A DNA stretch of 64,000 nucleotides from Candidatus Melainabacteria bacterium (GTDB taxonomy: Bacteria; Cyanobacteriota; Vampirovibrionia; Obscuribacterales; Obscuribacteraceae). The stretch is taken from positions 248,001 through 312,000 of the forward strand of contig JADJWK010000002.1 of NCBI GenBank assembly GCA_016716405.1. The letters run 5' to 3'. A program made the position numbers and the translations under genes. Below, piece after piece: positions 35,135 through 44,573 of the stretch (the first letter of the stretch is position 1; every line of letters begins with the position of its first letter). The notes beneath the pieces are model-generated. The model was given only the letters and a program-made list of their open reading frames with translations. It searched no databases and was not told the DNA's origin.

Positions 35135-37960
35135 ATGAAGCCGAAACCAGCCCGCCTTATACCCGGGTCAGGCTCTCTTTGCCTGGCCATTACGATTCTC
35201 TTTCTGCAAGCAGGCACCTGCCGGGCCCAGACCTCTCCGGGTGACGGAGACGTGTTCATGAACTCTCAGGGGTATACCGGCCCGGAGGGCGATGAGAGCG
35301 GCATCTTAATACCTGACGGCGATGACATCCTGATCGAGATCAGGCAGGAGGATCCTTTCTCCTCTCCGGAGATCTCTGTTTTGCATCAACCTGTAGAGTC
35401 GGTGCCCGCTCCCGGCCGCCGGTGGGCGAGCCTGAAAGATTTGATTCCGGCGGGGGTACTCAATGCCGAGCCCGAACAGAAGCGCAGGCTCTTCTATTCG
35501 AGCCGGCTCAGGCCGCGGCGGAGCTTTTGCTGGGAGAGCTTCCAGAAAGATCGAAAAGTCCTCTGCACCGAAAAACGCTGGTGCGAGATCCTTCTCGAAT
35601 CGGATGCCGAGATCTCGGATCCTGGGCGGAAAAGACCGGCAGAAGTCGAGTACTCCGACCCCTTCGCGGCCCTGGTTCCTGAGCGGGGAGCACCGCTGGT
35701 GGTGAACCCGGAAGATATGTTCGCTGTCCCGCGTGAGCCCAGATTCATCGAGCCGCCGGATTCTTCCGCTTCCGCTTCCGTTTGTGTTTTCCAGCCAGAC
35801 ATGGGTGAGCCTGTCTTGCGGGGCTGGACCAATGGCACGATCGGACCGCAGGGAGGCGAAAAGAGTCTCGGTCGCCGGTGCACGAAAGTGGTGCTCACCC
35901 CTTCGGTGAAGCCTTCTGGCGTTCCGGACGAAGCTCTCGTGGACGATCTGGTAGCCAGAGCCAGGGAGCTGGACAATCAACTACCCGCCGACCTCTGGCA
36001 ATGGAGCATGTTCGAGGATTGGAAGGAGCATCTTAAGAAAATCGAGCGAGCAGGGCATCCGGCCGGAGAGCCCCCGGGGCGTGTGCCGGAGTTCACTCCC
36101 AACCGCCCGGTACCGCGGCGCTGCCTGAAGCTCCTGACGCCAATCTCGCTGCTTTACAGGCAGGCGGCGGCAGCCACCCCTGATGGCCTGAAAAAGGATC
36201 TCCTGCTCGGCAAGGCGTCTCTTTACGCTCTTGACTGGGAGGCTGCCTGGGCTCATCTCGAGAAGGTCTATCCCGGGATAGGCGATGATGATCTGGTGAT
36301 CAAAGAGATCGCCCAGGATTATGTTCTTCTGGGCCGGGATCTGGAAGCCTGTATCTGGCTTGGAAGGCATATGCGAGTCACCCCGGTATGGGAGCAGTTC
36401 GTCGATTCGGAAGCTCAGAAGACTCGTCTCGAATCTGACTGCTACGCCTATAGAATCAGGCACGAGCGCCCGTTCGTGGCTCGCTGGCCCGGGGAGAAGA
36501 TGGCTTTGAAAGTCAGCCTGCCTCCCCCGGAGCAGCTTAAGCGAGCCCCGGAGTTCGAAGAGCATCTCAAGAACGCTTTCTTCCAGTGGATGCGGGTGGC
36601 TGGAGGACGCCTCCAGATAGAGTATGTGGACGATCCCGCCTCCGCCGATATAGCCTGCTACCTGACCAAATTCGGCGCCGACTACCAGAGGCTCGAAGGC
36701 TCCTCGAACCTCCCCTCTGTTCTGCCTGCTCCTCCCTGGCTGGGTGTTGCTCGCTGGGTCATGACACCGCCGTCCGGTCCGGTGAGACGTATAGACCATG
36801 TCGATGTCGAGATCGCTGTCGACGGTATCGACTATCGTGAGGAGATGAAGCTGGCCCTTTGCTGTCACGAGATCGGTCATGCGCTTGGTCTCTGTCATTC
36901 TACGGATGAAAGGGACGTCATGTACGCTTTTCTGGACACGCAAGCGGATGCTCCTCAGAAGGCTCTTACTTGTGTCGACAAGCTGCGCCTCGCCGCCATA
37001 TACAATGACTATCCCGTTATCCCGGAGGCTTTCGAAGAATATGTCCTGGGTCTCGACGCTGTCTGCCTAACTCCGGATCGAGTCGAGGCTGAGACCCTGC
37101 CCGGGCCGTCTGAGAAGGATGCCATGCTCGCCGAAGAGAGCGATATCGATACCGAGAGACTGCTTTCGATAGCCGCAGGAATCGAGCGCCAGTCGAAAAT
37201 GACTGCTCTGGAGGAGCGCTATCATATTAGAATCGCTCGTCCGGGCGAGGAGCTCAGGGGACCGAAGCGGGTTCTTTCCGGTCTCGATTCCTGGGACTGG
37301 GAGCGTCTAAAGTTGCGCGAGCCCTGTCTGAGCGAGCTCGAGGAGATCGAGAAAGCGATTATCGGATTGAGGAAGAGGGGAGGCACCGCCAGTGGCGCCA
37401 GGATCTATTTCCTCGAGCACAGGCCAGGCATCGGGACCGGTCCCGGTGTTTTCTCGCCTTTGAAAGCCGACGGAAGGATCTTCGTCGAGTCCGCCTCCGG
37501 CGATTCGCTCCGAAACGATTTGCTTCTCGAATTGATGGCTTATTCGCTCGGGGACCGGATCGATGCCAGGCACGATTTCCGGCGCTTCGCGAGGAGATGC
37601 GGCTGGTCGAGGCAGGCGGGTAGCTGGCTCCTGCGGGGACCCAGGAATGAATACTTCAGACCCGCGCAGGACACCGCTTGCGGTGACATCTACTGGCTGA
37701 GAGTCGACCGCAATGGGCGAAGCAAAGACCGGAGAAGGTGGTCGTCCAGGGAAGTCCTGGCTGCCACGGGCGGCAAGAGCGATGGTGACTCCATCGAATT
37801 ACCCGATCGCCTCTTCGCTCGGCAGGTCATTGGAGGAGGTGGCGCTCTTCCGCCTGGATCTTCACCTTCGGTCGGTCTCAACTGTCGCAGACGCCTGAGT
37901 CTTGCCGGTGTCACCGGGGCGCATCCAGCTTGCTCAGGAAGCCCTGGAAACCGGCGATAG
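35135..37960 (+). CDS. Large secreted matrixin-like metallopeptidase
   Basis: 941 aa; ATG 35135 has no clear ribosome site. A signal peptide ends near residue 32 (GTCRAQTS). Residues 33-450 are of unknown fold. The metallopeptidase region (about 470-620) has HEIGHALGLCH (His578, Glu579, His582, His588) and Met-turn DVMYAF (Met596), the metzincin pattern. A C-terminal 320 residues follow with no recognised domain; they contain repeated Arg-rich segments (RRCGWSRQAGSW). Many Cys are present for a secreted protein. The 3' end overlaps the convergent hydrolase by 50 bp. It is the second metzincin within 3.5 kb. Confidence 0.78.
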   Translation: MKPKPARLIPGSGSLCLAITILFLQAGTCRAQTSPGDGDVFMNSQGYTGPEGDESGILIPDGDDILIEIRQEDPFSSPEISVLHQPVESVPAPGRRWASLKDLIPAGVLNAEPEQKRRLFYSSRLRPRRSFCWESFQKDRKVLCTEKRWCEILLESDAEISDPGRKRPAEVEYSDPFAALVPERGAPLVVNPEDMFAVPREPRFIEPPDSSASASVCVFQPDMGEPVLRGWTNGTIGPQGGEKSLGRRCTKVVLTPSVKPSGVPDEALVDDLVARARELDNQLPADLWQWSMFEDWKEHLKKIERAGHPAGEPPGRVPEFTPNRPVPRRCLKLLTPISLLYRQAAAATPDGLKKDLLLGKASLYALDWEAAWAHLEKVYPGIGDDDLVIKEIAQDYVLLGRDLEACIWLGRHMRVTPVWEQFVDSEAQKTRLESDCYAYRIRHERPFVARWPGEKMALKVSLPPPEQLKRAPEFEEHLKNAFFQWMRVAGGRLQIEYVDDPASADIACYLTKFGADYQRLEGSSNLPSVLPAPPWLGVARWVMTPPSGPVRRIDHVDVEIAVDGIDYREEMKLALCCHEIGHALGLCHSTDERDVMYAFLDTQADAPQKALTCVDKLRLAAIYNDYPVIPEAFEEYVLGLDAVCLTPDRVEAETLPGPSEKDAMLAEESDIDTERLLSIAAGIERQSKMTALEERYHIRIARPGEELRGPKRVLSGLDSWDWERLKLREPCLSELEEIEKAIIGLRKRGGTASGARIYFLEHRPGIGTGPGVFSPLKADGRIFVESASGDSLRNDLLLELMAYSLGDRIDARHDFRRFARRCGWSRQAGSWLLRGPRNEYFRPAQDTACGDIYWLRVDRNGRSKDRRRWSSREVLAATGGKSDGDSIELPDRLFARQVIGGGGALPPGSSPSVGLNCRRRLSLAGVTGAHPACSGSPGNRR

Positions 37961-38879
37961 CACTGGCGGCGTCATTCATATAGAAGTCGTTGTGCCCGCA
38001 GCCTTTGACCAGATAGAGCGTCTTGGGCTCGATGGCTTTTTCGTAGACTTTCTTCGCATAGGCGGCAGGCAGGATGAAGTCCTGTTCGCCGTGAAGGAGG
38101 AGCAGGGGCGGATGAGGTCTGGTATAGGCGGTGATGTTGTCCAGGTGTCTCTGGGGAAACAGATAGTCCGGATAGATGATCGTCCAGTGGAATTTGTCCC
38201 GGGCGGCGTCCACCACCGAGGCGAAACATGATTGCAGGACCACGGCCTTGGCCTGGCGTTTCTGGAGAATCTCGGTGGAGACGGCGCAGCCCAGGGATTC
38301 TCCGTAGAGCACTATATCGGAAGGCTTGATATCGAGTTTTCGGGTCAAATAATCGTAGGCGGCAAGACCGTCCTCGACTATGGTGCGATCGTCGGATTTG
38401 CCCTCGCTCTCGCCGTAGCCCCGGTAATCGTAGAGAAAAACCGAATAGCCAGACCCCATCATCGGTGCCAGCAAATGAACGCGATGGGAGAGGTTGCCGG
38501 CATTGCCGTGAGAGACGAGAATGGTGCCTTTCGGATTGGGAATCTCCCAGTACCAGGCCGAGAGCTTGCTCCGGTCCGGGGCGTCGAAAGTGAGGATGTT
38601 CCATTTCGCGTCGAATTTGTCGCGAAGAAGATCCATGGTGGGTTGATGGATCTCCATCTTCGAGTAGGGATGGAAAAGAAGGAAGTTAGCAAACGAAGTA
38701 TTCATGGGACTGAAGAAAAGAGCGAAACAACCGAAGAAAATAGCCAGCTTGAGAAGCTCTCTTTTGACGCTGCGGTTTTTCTTCTTCTTTATCTTTTCGC
38801 TGTCTTTGTGTCCTGTTTCCGGTTGGCTCTCTACCATAGAGTCTGCTCCCGAACTCACGCCAAGACTATCAGCTCGCAT
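37911..38879 (-). CDS. Membrane-anchored alpha/beta hydrolase
   Basis: 322 aa from ATG 38879, which has GGAGG at 38892-38888, 8 nt upstream; the frame runs on to 38921, and a later ATG also has a usable site. A Lys-rich patch (EKIKKKKNRSVKR) precedes a membrane helix (LLKLAIFFGCFALFF). The hydrolase has SHGNAGN (oxyanion), YDYRGYGES, nucleophile Ser195 in GESLGC, an Asp in LHGEQD and the His in GCGHNDFY. This is the BEM46/YfhR type of serine hydrolase. Substrate unknown. A decayed paralog lies just upstream on the same strand. Confidence 0.85.
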   Translation of the reverse strand: MRADSLGVSSGADSMVESQPETGHKDSEKIKKKKNRSVKRELLKLAIFFGCFALFFSPMNTSFANFLLFHPYSKMEIHQPTMDLLRDKFDAKWNILTFDAPDRSKLSAWYWEIPNPKGTILVSHGNAGNLSHRVHLLAPMMGSGYSVFLYDYRGYGESEGKSDDRTIVEDGLAAYDYLTRKLDIKPSDIVLYGESLGCAVSTEILQKRQAKAVVLQSCFASVVDAARDKFHWTIIYPDYLFPQRHLDNITAYTRPHPPLLLLHGEQDFILPAAYAKKVYEKAIEPKTLYLVKGCGHNDFYMNDAASAIAGFQGFLSKLDAPR

Positions 38880-39008
38880 AGGCACCGCCTCCATTTCATT
38901 CCCACAGGCTTGACGATTCAAGCCTGATTCAAGCTTATATTGCTCCTCTTCGTAACAGTGCCGCCAGCGCTCATTTAAGCTACTGTTTGTTGCCGTCTCT
39001 TGTTGCCT

Positions 39009-39737
39009 CTAAGTATTGGGCAAATCTTCGAGGAAGCTCCGGAGAGCCGCCATTGTAGGCGCGATGTCGCTCAGATAGAAGGCATGACCGGTCTCGGGCA
39101 TGATCTCGAGACGCCTGGGCTGCCGGGCATGGGTGAAAATCTCCTGGGCGTAGCGAACCGGAAGTATTCAGTCCCGGCTGCCGTGCAGGACCAGAAGAGG
39201 AGGGTGGTCTTTCTCAAAAGGGTGGACATTATCGAGAAAACGCTGCGGAAAAAGGGACTCGAGATAGAGAACCGTCCAGGGCAGTTTGTCCCGGGCTGCC
39301 TCGACGACGGAACTGAAAGGCGACTGCAGGACCACCCCCGCCACCGGGCGCTCTTCCATGATCTTGGTGGCGATTGCGCAACCAGGGGATTCACCATAGG
39401 AGATGATCCTGGTGGGGTCCGCATGCAGGTGATCTCTCAGGTAGTCATAGGCGGCAAGCCCGTCCGGGACCCGATTGCGGAAGCTCGCCCGACCTTGGCT
39501 CCGGCCGAAACCCTGATAGTCGTATATAAAGACCGAGCCGCCGCTCTCCAGGAGAGCCGCGATGGGAAGAAGCCTCTGGGAGATGTTTCCGGCATTGCCG
39601 TGGGAAAATAGATAAGTCTTCTTCGCTCCCGGGAGCGCTCCAGGCACTTTACAAAGTGTTGGTCCGGGCAGTCCGTGTTGGATTGTCGACGGAACGGGGC
39701 ATGATTTCAGATAGTCCGAGAATTTCGGGAAGGCAGG
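39009..39737 (-). pseudogene. Decayed alpha/beta hydrolase paralog with in-frame TGA and no start or anchor
   Basis: The frame is open from 39737 to 39171 and, after a TGA at 39170-39168, continues in the same frame to a TAG at 39011-39009. The product matches the neighbouring hydrolase along its length: SHGNAGN, YDYQGFGRS, GESPGC, LHGSRD, then stop, then ILPVRYA...ETGHAFYLSD with the catalytic His. The TGA falls where the neighbour has Phe after LHGEQD. The 5' end lacks the membrane helix and any good start (only GTG 39647). Tandem duplication followed by decay is the simplest reading; a sequencing error or recoding is possible. Confidence 0.75.
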
Positions 39738-39760
39738 TCAAGAGGGTATCCTGGTAATTC

Positions 39761-41095
39761 ATGGACCAGATCGCTGACAGCATAAGTTGGAAGAGTTACC
39801 TCGAGGCCGGTAACCGCGCTTTCGATCTGGGACGTTATGCCGATGCCGAGAAGCTCTTCCAGAAGGCGCTCATCGAGGCACGCAAAGAATTCGCTGCCGG
39901 ACCTCTGATGGAGACCGACGACGAGCACAGCTCGGGCGACGGTCTCGATGCCGTCATGCCCGATGGCTCATCGGTGGTGAAGGTCGCCGATAATCCGAGC
40001 TTTGCCGAGATTTACGAGCGGGTCGGGGACCTCTACTGGGTGCAGGCTGCTTATTCCCAGGCGGAGGAAGCCTACAGGCTGGCTCTATCGGTGAAAGAGA
40101 AATGTTACGAGCCGGATTCCCTGGAGCTTGCCCCGACCCTCAACAAGATGGGCCAGGTCTTTCGCGCCCAGGGCAAGTTCTCGGAGGTGGAGCCTTATTA
40201 CAGGCGGGCTCTCTCGATATACGAGTCCCATCCGGACAGAAACAAGATGGAGCTTGCCAACACCCTCGAGAGCCTGGCGGACTTCTACCGCACCCACGGT
40301 AAGTTCGAGCAGGCCGAGCCGCTATTCCAGATGGCGATTTCGGAGCGAGAAGCGGAGCTCGGTCCGGATGATTCGACCCTGGGACCGATGCTCAAGAATC
40401 TCGCTCTTCTCTACCATGCCGACGGCAAGTTCGACCGGGCCGAGCCGCTTTATGAGCGGGCTCTGAAGCTCTGCGAAAAGCAGTGGGGACCGGATCACCC
40501 GTCGGTGGCCACTATTCTCAACTATCAGGCCGAGATGTTCAGGATGATGGGCGATTTCGAGCGTTCCGAGAAAACTCACTGGCGGGCTCTCAAGATCAGG
40601 CAGACAGTGCTCGGTCTCGAGCATCCCAGCACTGCTCAGACCCTGGGCAATCTCGCCCTCCTCTTCCATATCCAGTGCCGTTACGATCAGGCGGAGCCAC
40701 TGTATAAGACACTACTGGAGATCCGCACCAAGGACTGGGGTCCCAAGCATATGCATGTGGCCGAAGTGCTCAACTCCCTGGCGGAAGTCTATAAAGATCA
40801 GGGCAAATACAGCGACGCCGAGCAGCATTACTGGCGTGCCCTGTCCATAGTCCAGGAGAACAACGGTCCCGAGCATCCCAGTGTAGCCCGCTCTATTCAG
40901 GATCTGGCCGAGCTCTACGAGCTCATGGAGAATTTCGACGAAGCCGACCGCCTCTACCGCTGGGGACTTGGTCTATCGGAGAAAGCGCTGGGTGCCGAGC
41001 ATCCCGACGTCGCTGCTCTCATGGCTCGCTATGCGTCATTGCAGAAAAAAATGTGTCTCGATGACGACGATACCGATCTGCTCTGGCAGGATTGA
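39761..41095 (+). CDS. Kinesin-light-chain-like TPR protein
   Basis: 444 aa with at least eight 42-residue TPR units of the kinesin-light-chain type, for example LYWVQAAYSQAEEAYRLAL, LYHADGKFDRAEPLYERAL and VYKDQGKYSDAEQHYWRAL, with the inter-repeat pattern GPDHPSVA. No signal peptide or TM helix, so a cytosolic scaffold. The first repeat is separated from the rest by an acidic insert (ETDDEHSSGDG). It ends in an acidic tail. The partner is unknown. Such proteins are abundant in cyanobacteria-related genomes. Confidence 0.88.
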   Translation: MDQIADSISWKSYLEAGNRAFDLGRYADAEKLFQKALIEARKEFAAGPLMETDDEHSSGDGLDAVMPDGSSVVKVADNPSFAEIYERVGDLYWVQAAYSQAEEAYRLALSVKEKCYEPDSLELAPTLNKMGQVFRAQGKFSEVEPYYRRALSIYESHPDRNKMELANTLESLADFYRTHGKFEQAEPLFQMAISEREAELGPDDSTLGPMLKNLALLYHADGKFDRAEPLYERALKLCEKQWGPDHPSVATILNYQAEMFRMMGDFERSEKTHWRALKIRQTVLGLEHPSTAQTLGNLALLFHIQCRYDQAEPLYKTLLEIRTKDWGPKHMHVAEVLNSLAEVYKDQGKYSDAEQHYWRALSIVQENNGPEHPSVARSIQDLAELYELMENFDEADRLYRWGLGLSEKALGAEHPDVAALMARYASLQKKMCLDDDDTDLLWQD

Positions 41096-41123
41096 TTTTT
41101 TCAATAGAGTCTGCGCGATAGTC

Positions 41124-41768
41124 CTATCGCATGAGCCTGAGCACCTCCGGCGCAGTGAGCCGGCGCCATTGCCCGGGCTCGATCCCGAGCGTGTCCAGAG
41201 CGAGATCGCCTATGGCGACACGAAGAAGCCTGAGGGTGGGGTGACCGACCGCCGCGGTCATTCTTCTGACCTGGCGGTTTTTCCCCTCTGTGAGTATGAG
41301 CTCGAGCCAGACCGTGGGTATAGCTTTGCGGAATCTGATCGGTACTTCTCGTGGCGGCAGGTCCGGCTCGCTGTCGAGGAGCCGTGCCCGGGCTGGGAGC
41401 GTGGTCTGACCCTTGATGGATACTCCCCGGCCCAATTTCTCCAGGGCATCGCTTTCCGGGATATTCTCCACCTGGGCTAGATAGGTACGGTGATGCCCCC
41501 GGCGTGGATTGAGAAGGGCGTCGTTGAGCCTTTTGTCGTCGGTGAGAATCAGGAGCCCTTCACTGTCGGCATCGAGGCGCCCGACCGGGTAGACGTCTTT
41601 CGGAAAGCCGAAGTCGGCGAGGGTCCGGTGCTCCGGAAGCTCTCTGGTAAACTGGCTGTGCACCATATATGGTTTGAAGAAGGCAAGATAGAGCCGGTCT
41701 TCGGCCGGCTCGAAGTCCTGCTGCCCGGATCTGCCTGTTTTTCGACCGACTCGTCTTCTTATGGTCAT
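41124..41768 (-). CDS. RluE/RsuA-family rRNA pseudouridine synthase
   Basis: 214 aa from ATG 41768 (a TTG at 41789 is also open). The family motif VGRLDADSEGLLILTDD holds the catalytic Asp. Other marks are YLAFFKPYMVHSQF, LNPRRGHHRTYLAQV and LTEGKNRQVRRMTAAVGHPTLRL. It lacks the N-terminal S4 domain, as RluE does, and probably modifies one uridine of 23S rRNA. The gene ends 28 bp from the convergent TPR gene, with a GCGATAG/CTATCGC inverted repeat at 41114-41129 across the stop. Confidence 0.9.
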   Translation of the reverse strand: MTIRRRVGRKTGRSGQQDFEPAEDRLYLAFFKPYMVHSQFTRELPEHRTLADFGFPKDVYPVGRLDADSEGLLILTDDKRLNDALLNPRRGHHRTYLAQVENIPESDALEKLGRGVSIKGQTTLPARARLLDSEPDLPPREVPIRFRKAIPTVWLELILTEGKNRQVRRMTAAVGHPTLRLLRVAIGDLALDTLGIEPGQWRRLTAPEVLRLMR

Positions 41769-42235
41769 CGCTCTGTTTTTGTCGAGCAAACAAAAACACC
41801 GCTCAGATTGCTCTCGAGCGGCGTATTGCTACTGTCTGATTAACTCATTGCGTGAGTTCAGTATCCTCATTACGTCACAACCAGATCGCTTCGTAATGCG
41901 GGCTCCCTTGCTATAGTTTCCGGTCGACGCCGACCTGTCGTTTCTGCAAGGCCCCTCGGCTCAAGGCACTCATCTCAGTGAGCACTCACCGTTAACAGAA
42001 CATAGTGTATCAGTATTCCCGATAGATAGAAGTACCCCAATAGACATTTAAGAACTCTATGGATGGTATTGCCAAGGGTGCTGATTCTACTTCGCTGAGC
42101 TGATGATCCAACATTAAACCGGTTTTGAACCCCGCATGAGCACTGAGTTGGAGTAGAATCGATCAGTCCAGACGAAACGATCGATATTCATTGGATATGC
42201 AATTTGTATCGAATCGATGTTTCAAAGTTGGTTCT
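41769..42235. other. 467-bp gene-poor region between divergent RluE-like and arfB genes
   Basis: No credible coding frame. Base composition is clearly more AT rich than the neighbours. Inverted repeats: AACTCA-TTGCG-TGAGTT at 41842-41858 and CATTACG...CGTAATG at 41868-41898 (17-nt loop). It must hold two divergent promoters, and could also hold a small RNA. No known RNA family recognised. Confidence 0.4.
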
Positions 42236-42655
42236 ATGCTCTCAATCGGTCGCGCTATCCGAATACCTCACAGCGAATTCGAGCTGTCCTTCGCCAGAAG
42301 CGGGGGACCTGGCGGTCAGAACGTCAATAAAGTAAGCAGCAAGGCCCTTTTGCGCTGGAACGTGGCTCTCAGCCCCAGTCTCCCTGAGTCGGTCAGAGAG
42401 CGATTTCTGAAGCGCTTTAAGACACGGGTGAACGCCGAGGGATTTCTCGTCCTTACCAGCCAGCGATATCGAGACCAGGGGCGCAATGTCGAGGATTGCC
42501 TGGAGAAGCTCGAATCCATGCTCGTTTCGGTGGCGACGCCGCCCAAGCTGCGCAAGCCCACCAAACCCACCGCGGCTTCCAGGATCAAGCGCCTCGATGC
42601 CAAGAGTGAGCAGAAAGTGAAAAAGCAGCAGCGCCGCCGTCCCGATTTCGACTGA
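42236..42655 (+). CDS. arfB: Alternative ribosome-rescue factor ArfB (YaeJ), RF-1 domain
   Basis: 139 aa from ATG 42236, which matches the usual N-terminus (MLSIGRAIRIPHSEFELSF); the frame opens at a TTG 45 nt earlier. RSGGPGGQNVNK carries the peptidyl-tRNA-hydrolysing GGQ (residues 26-28). The C-terminal tail is basic (KPTKPTAASRIKRLD, KKQQRRR), which in ArfB enters the empty mRNA channel of stalled ribosomes. Full length for the family. Ends 11 bp from the convergent peptidase gene. Confidence 0.92.
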   Translation: MLSIGRAIRIPHSEFELSFARSGGPGGQNVNKVSSKALLRWNVALSPSLPESVRERFLKRFKTRVNAEGFLVLTSQRYRDQGRNVEDCLEKLESMLVSVATPPKLRKPTKPTAASRIKRLDAKSEQKVKKQQRRRPDFD

Positions 42656-42666
42656 AGGCGGACGCT

Positions 42667-43767
42667 TCAGCGCCGGCCCAGCCTCCAGCGCTTGGCCATC
42701 CACTGTCTCAGAGCCGGAAAGTTGTTGGCGACATCTTCGGTATCCTTGCCCCTGGCCCCCATGAGCCCGGCAAAGACTTCGGCACATGCTTCCGAGGCAC
42801 CTTTCGACCCGTCCCGGGCGTAGTACTCCAGAGCTTTGCGCGTTTCCACGGTCATCTTGGCGACATCGGAGCGGTGGATCTTGAGCACCTCATCCGTGCC
42901 AGAATAAAGACCGCTGCAGTCATCGAGGGCGTGACCGAGCTCGTGATAGAAAACATTGGTGACGCCGTCCATGCTAAAGGGCTCGTCACTCAGACGTTTG
43001 CTTCCCGGAACGATCGGTCTCTCATATATATAGATATCGCGCCCATATGTGCGTGCTGCGGCATCCGCCAGGTGGGCGCTTTCGCCACTCATCCTGGTAT
43101 CGAGCATCTCGGGCCAGCGGTCGGTGATGTTGGGGGCGAGGTTGACCGTGGCGCCAGCCTGGCTGAGGACTGTGTAAATGTTGGCAGGCAATGAGGTCAT
43201 CAGGTTTTTCACCGTGGAGATGGTGATCTCCCGTACCGGTGGGTGATCCAGAACCGGCTCCACTACCACCAGTCGATCTTTGAAGGCGAGCTGCTTCTCC
43301 GGCTCTTTCTTCTCTTCTTTGTCCTTCTCTGCTTCTTCCTGTTTCTGTTCCTCGTTCTGTACCTGTGCTGCTTGATCGGCGCTGGCATGCTTCTCTGTCT
43401 CGGTCTTCTGAGCCAGTTGCTCGTGATCTTGGAGCTTGCGAGCGAGAACCGATAGAGAAAGATTGATCGCGTTCCTGGTCGACTCGTCAGGATTGAGGCG
43501 GAGTGCTCTCAGGAATTCCTGCTTCGCCATGGCGAAATCATCGAGACCGACATAGGCTCTGGCCAGCGAGTAATGCGCTTTCCAGCTCCTGGGATTGCTT
43601 TTGACATAGAACTCGAAGCAACGCTTGGCCCGGCGATATTCGCCCCGATTGTAATAACCCATGCCCCGGCTGAGCATGCTCGATGCCATCGCTGCCGGTG
43701 GCATCACCAGCAGCCCGGCGCCGATGCTGAGAAGCAGTGCTAGAAATCGCTTGCTATTCGGCTTCAA
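42667..43767 (-). CDS. Secreted TPR protein with lethal-factor-like zinc peptidase domain
   Basis: 366 aa from TTG 43767, which has AAGGG 8 nt upstream and starts a signal peptide (FLALLLSIGAGLLVM...AMAS); the frame runs back into the upstream TPR gene. About residues 30-100 hold two TPRs. A Gln/Glu/Lys-rich, probably coiled linker spans 120-165. The last 200 residues have HELGH (His275, Glu276, His279) and EACAEVF (Glu326, Glu330), the gluzincin pattern of anthrax-lethal-factor-like peptidases, plus a preceding Tyr. The same layout of zinc ligands occurs in the 30835 protein. Substrate unknown. Confidence 0.72.
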   Translation of the reverse strand: MKPNSKRFLALLLSIGAGLLVMPPAAMASSMLSRGMGYYNRGEYRRAKRCFEFYVKSNPRSWKAHYSLARAYVGLDDFAMAKQEFLRALRLNPDESTRNAINLSLSVLARKLQDHEQLAQKTETEKHASADQAAQVQNEEQKQEEAEKDKEEKKEPEKQLAFKDRLVVVEPVLDHPPVREITISTVKNLMTSLPANIYTVLSQAGATVNLAPNITDRWPEMLDTRMSGESAHLADAAARTYGRDIYIYERPIVPGSKRLSDEPFSMDGVTNVFYHELGHALDDCSGLYSGTDEVLKIHRSDVAKMTVETRKALEYYARDGSKGASEACAEVFAGLMGARGKDTEDVANNFPALRQWMAKRWRLGRR

Positions 43768-43880
43768 CCAGACAGCCCTTATCCAGAGGTTCCAGTTTAG
43801 CAGAGACGCAAAGACCTCGCACAAGGCGATTGACGCTTCAACGCAAACTCGATCAGACCGACTCTGAACCTCAGTCTCAA

Positions 43881-44573
43881 TTACTGATGAGCTTCGATCT
43901 GGAGAGTCTTGAAGGGGCTGACTTTCTGGTCGGGAACCAGCCACTTGCCGCTGATCTTGCCGGAGGCGCACTGATCGAGATGCTCGGCGTCGGATTCTCT
44001 GCCCAGCTGGCGGAGCATGTGAGCGTAAGCGCGCAGGAGGTTGACGAACTCCAGATGAGCCTGACCGAACATATTGAGCTTCATCTCCATGGCTTTTTCG
44101 TAGAAGCTCTCGGCCAGGTCATAGCGCTTTTGAGCCTGGTAGAGGGTAGCGAGATTGTGGAGTGCGCAGGCGAGAGGCTTGCTCTCGGGACCGAGAGCTG
44201 CCACATACATGGCGGCGCAGTCCAGAGCCCAGCGTTCGCTGCGCTCGTAGTCGCCGGTCACGTAGTGGACTCTGGCCATGTTTCCGTAGGATTGAGCAAC
44301 ACAAGCATGGGTGCGGCCCAGAGCTGCGAATTTCAGCTCCAGGGAGTGGAAAAAGTTATCTTCGGCGCGGGTGTACTGACCGACCTGGAGCAGAGCATCG
44401 CCCTGACGGTCGAGAGCCCGGCAGTAGTCAGGCCCGTTCTTGCGGGCGATCATGGCCAAGACCTGGTCCCAGAGCCCGATGCAGAGATCATAGTCACCGC
44501 AGCTGTAAGCCAGTTCGGCTCTTTCTTTGATAGCTTGCCAGGGATACTGGCTCTGGTCGGATTTCTTGTTCAT
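43881..44573 (-). CDS. TPR-repeat protein
   Basis: 230 aa; about four TPR units of the kinesin-light-chain type, e.g. GDALLQVGQYTRAEDNFFHSL, MARVHYVTGDYERSE and ATLYQAQKRYDLAESFYEKAM. No signal peptide or TM helix. The ribosome site is weak. It lies upstream of the secreted TPR-peptidase on the same strand, 113 bp apart, and downstream of the response-regulator gene. Function unknown; likely a protein-binding scaffold. Confidence 0.82.
   Translation of the reverse strand: MNKKSDQSQYPWQAIKERAELAYSCGDYDLCIGLWDQVLAMIARKNGPDYCRALDRQGDALLQVGQYTRAEDNFFHSLELKFAALGRTHACVAQSYGNMARVHYVTGDYERSERWALDCAAMYVAALGPESKPLACALHNLATLYQAQKRYDLAESFYEKAMEMKLNMFGQAHLEFVNLLRAYAHMLRQLGRESDAEHLDQCASGKISGKWLVPDQKVSPFKTLQIEAHQ

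Noticed and set aside
39168..39647. Intact short hydrolase starting at GTG 39647
   Set aside because: It would lack the anchor, the oxyanion-side N-terminus and the catalytic His, which all occur in the same frame outside these limits; a broken gene fits better.
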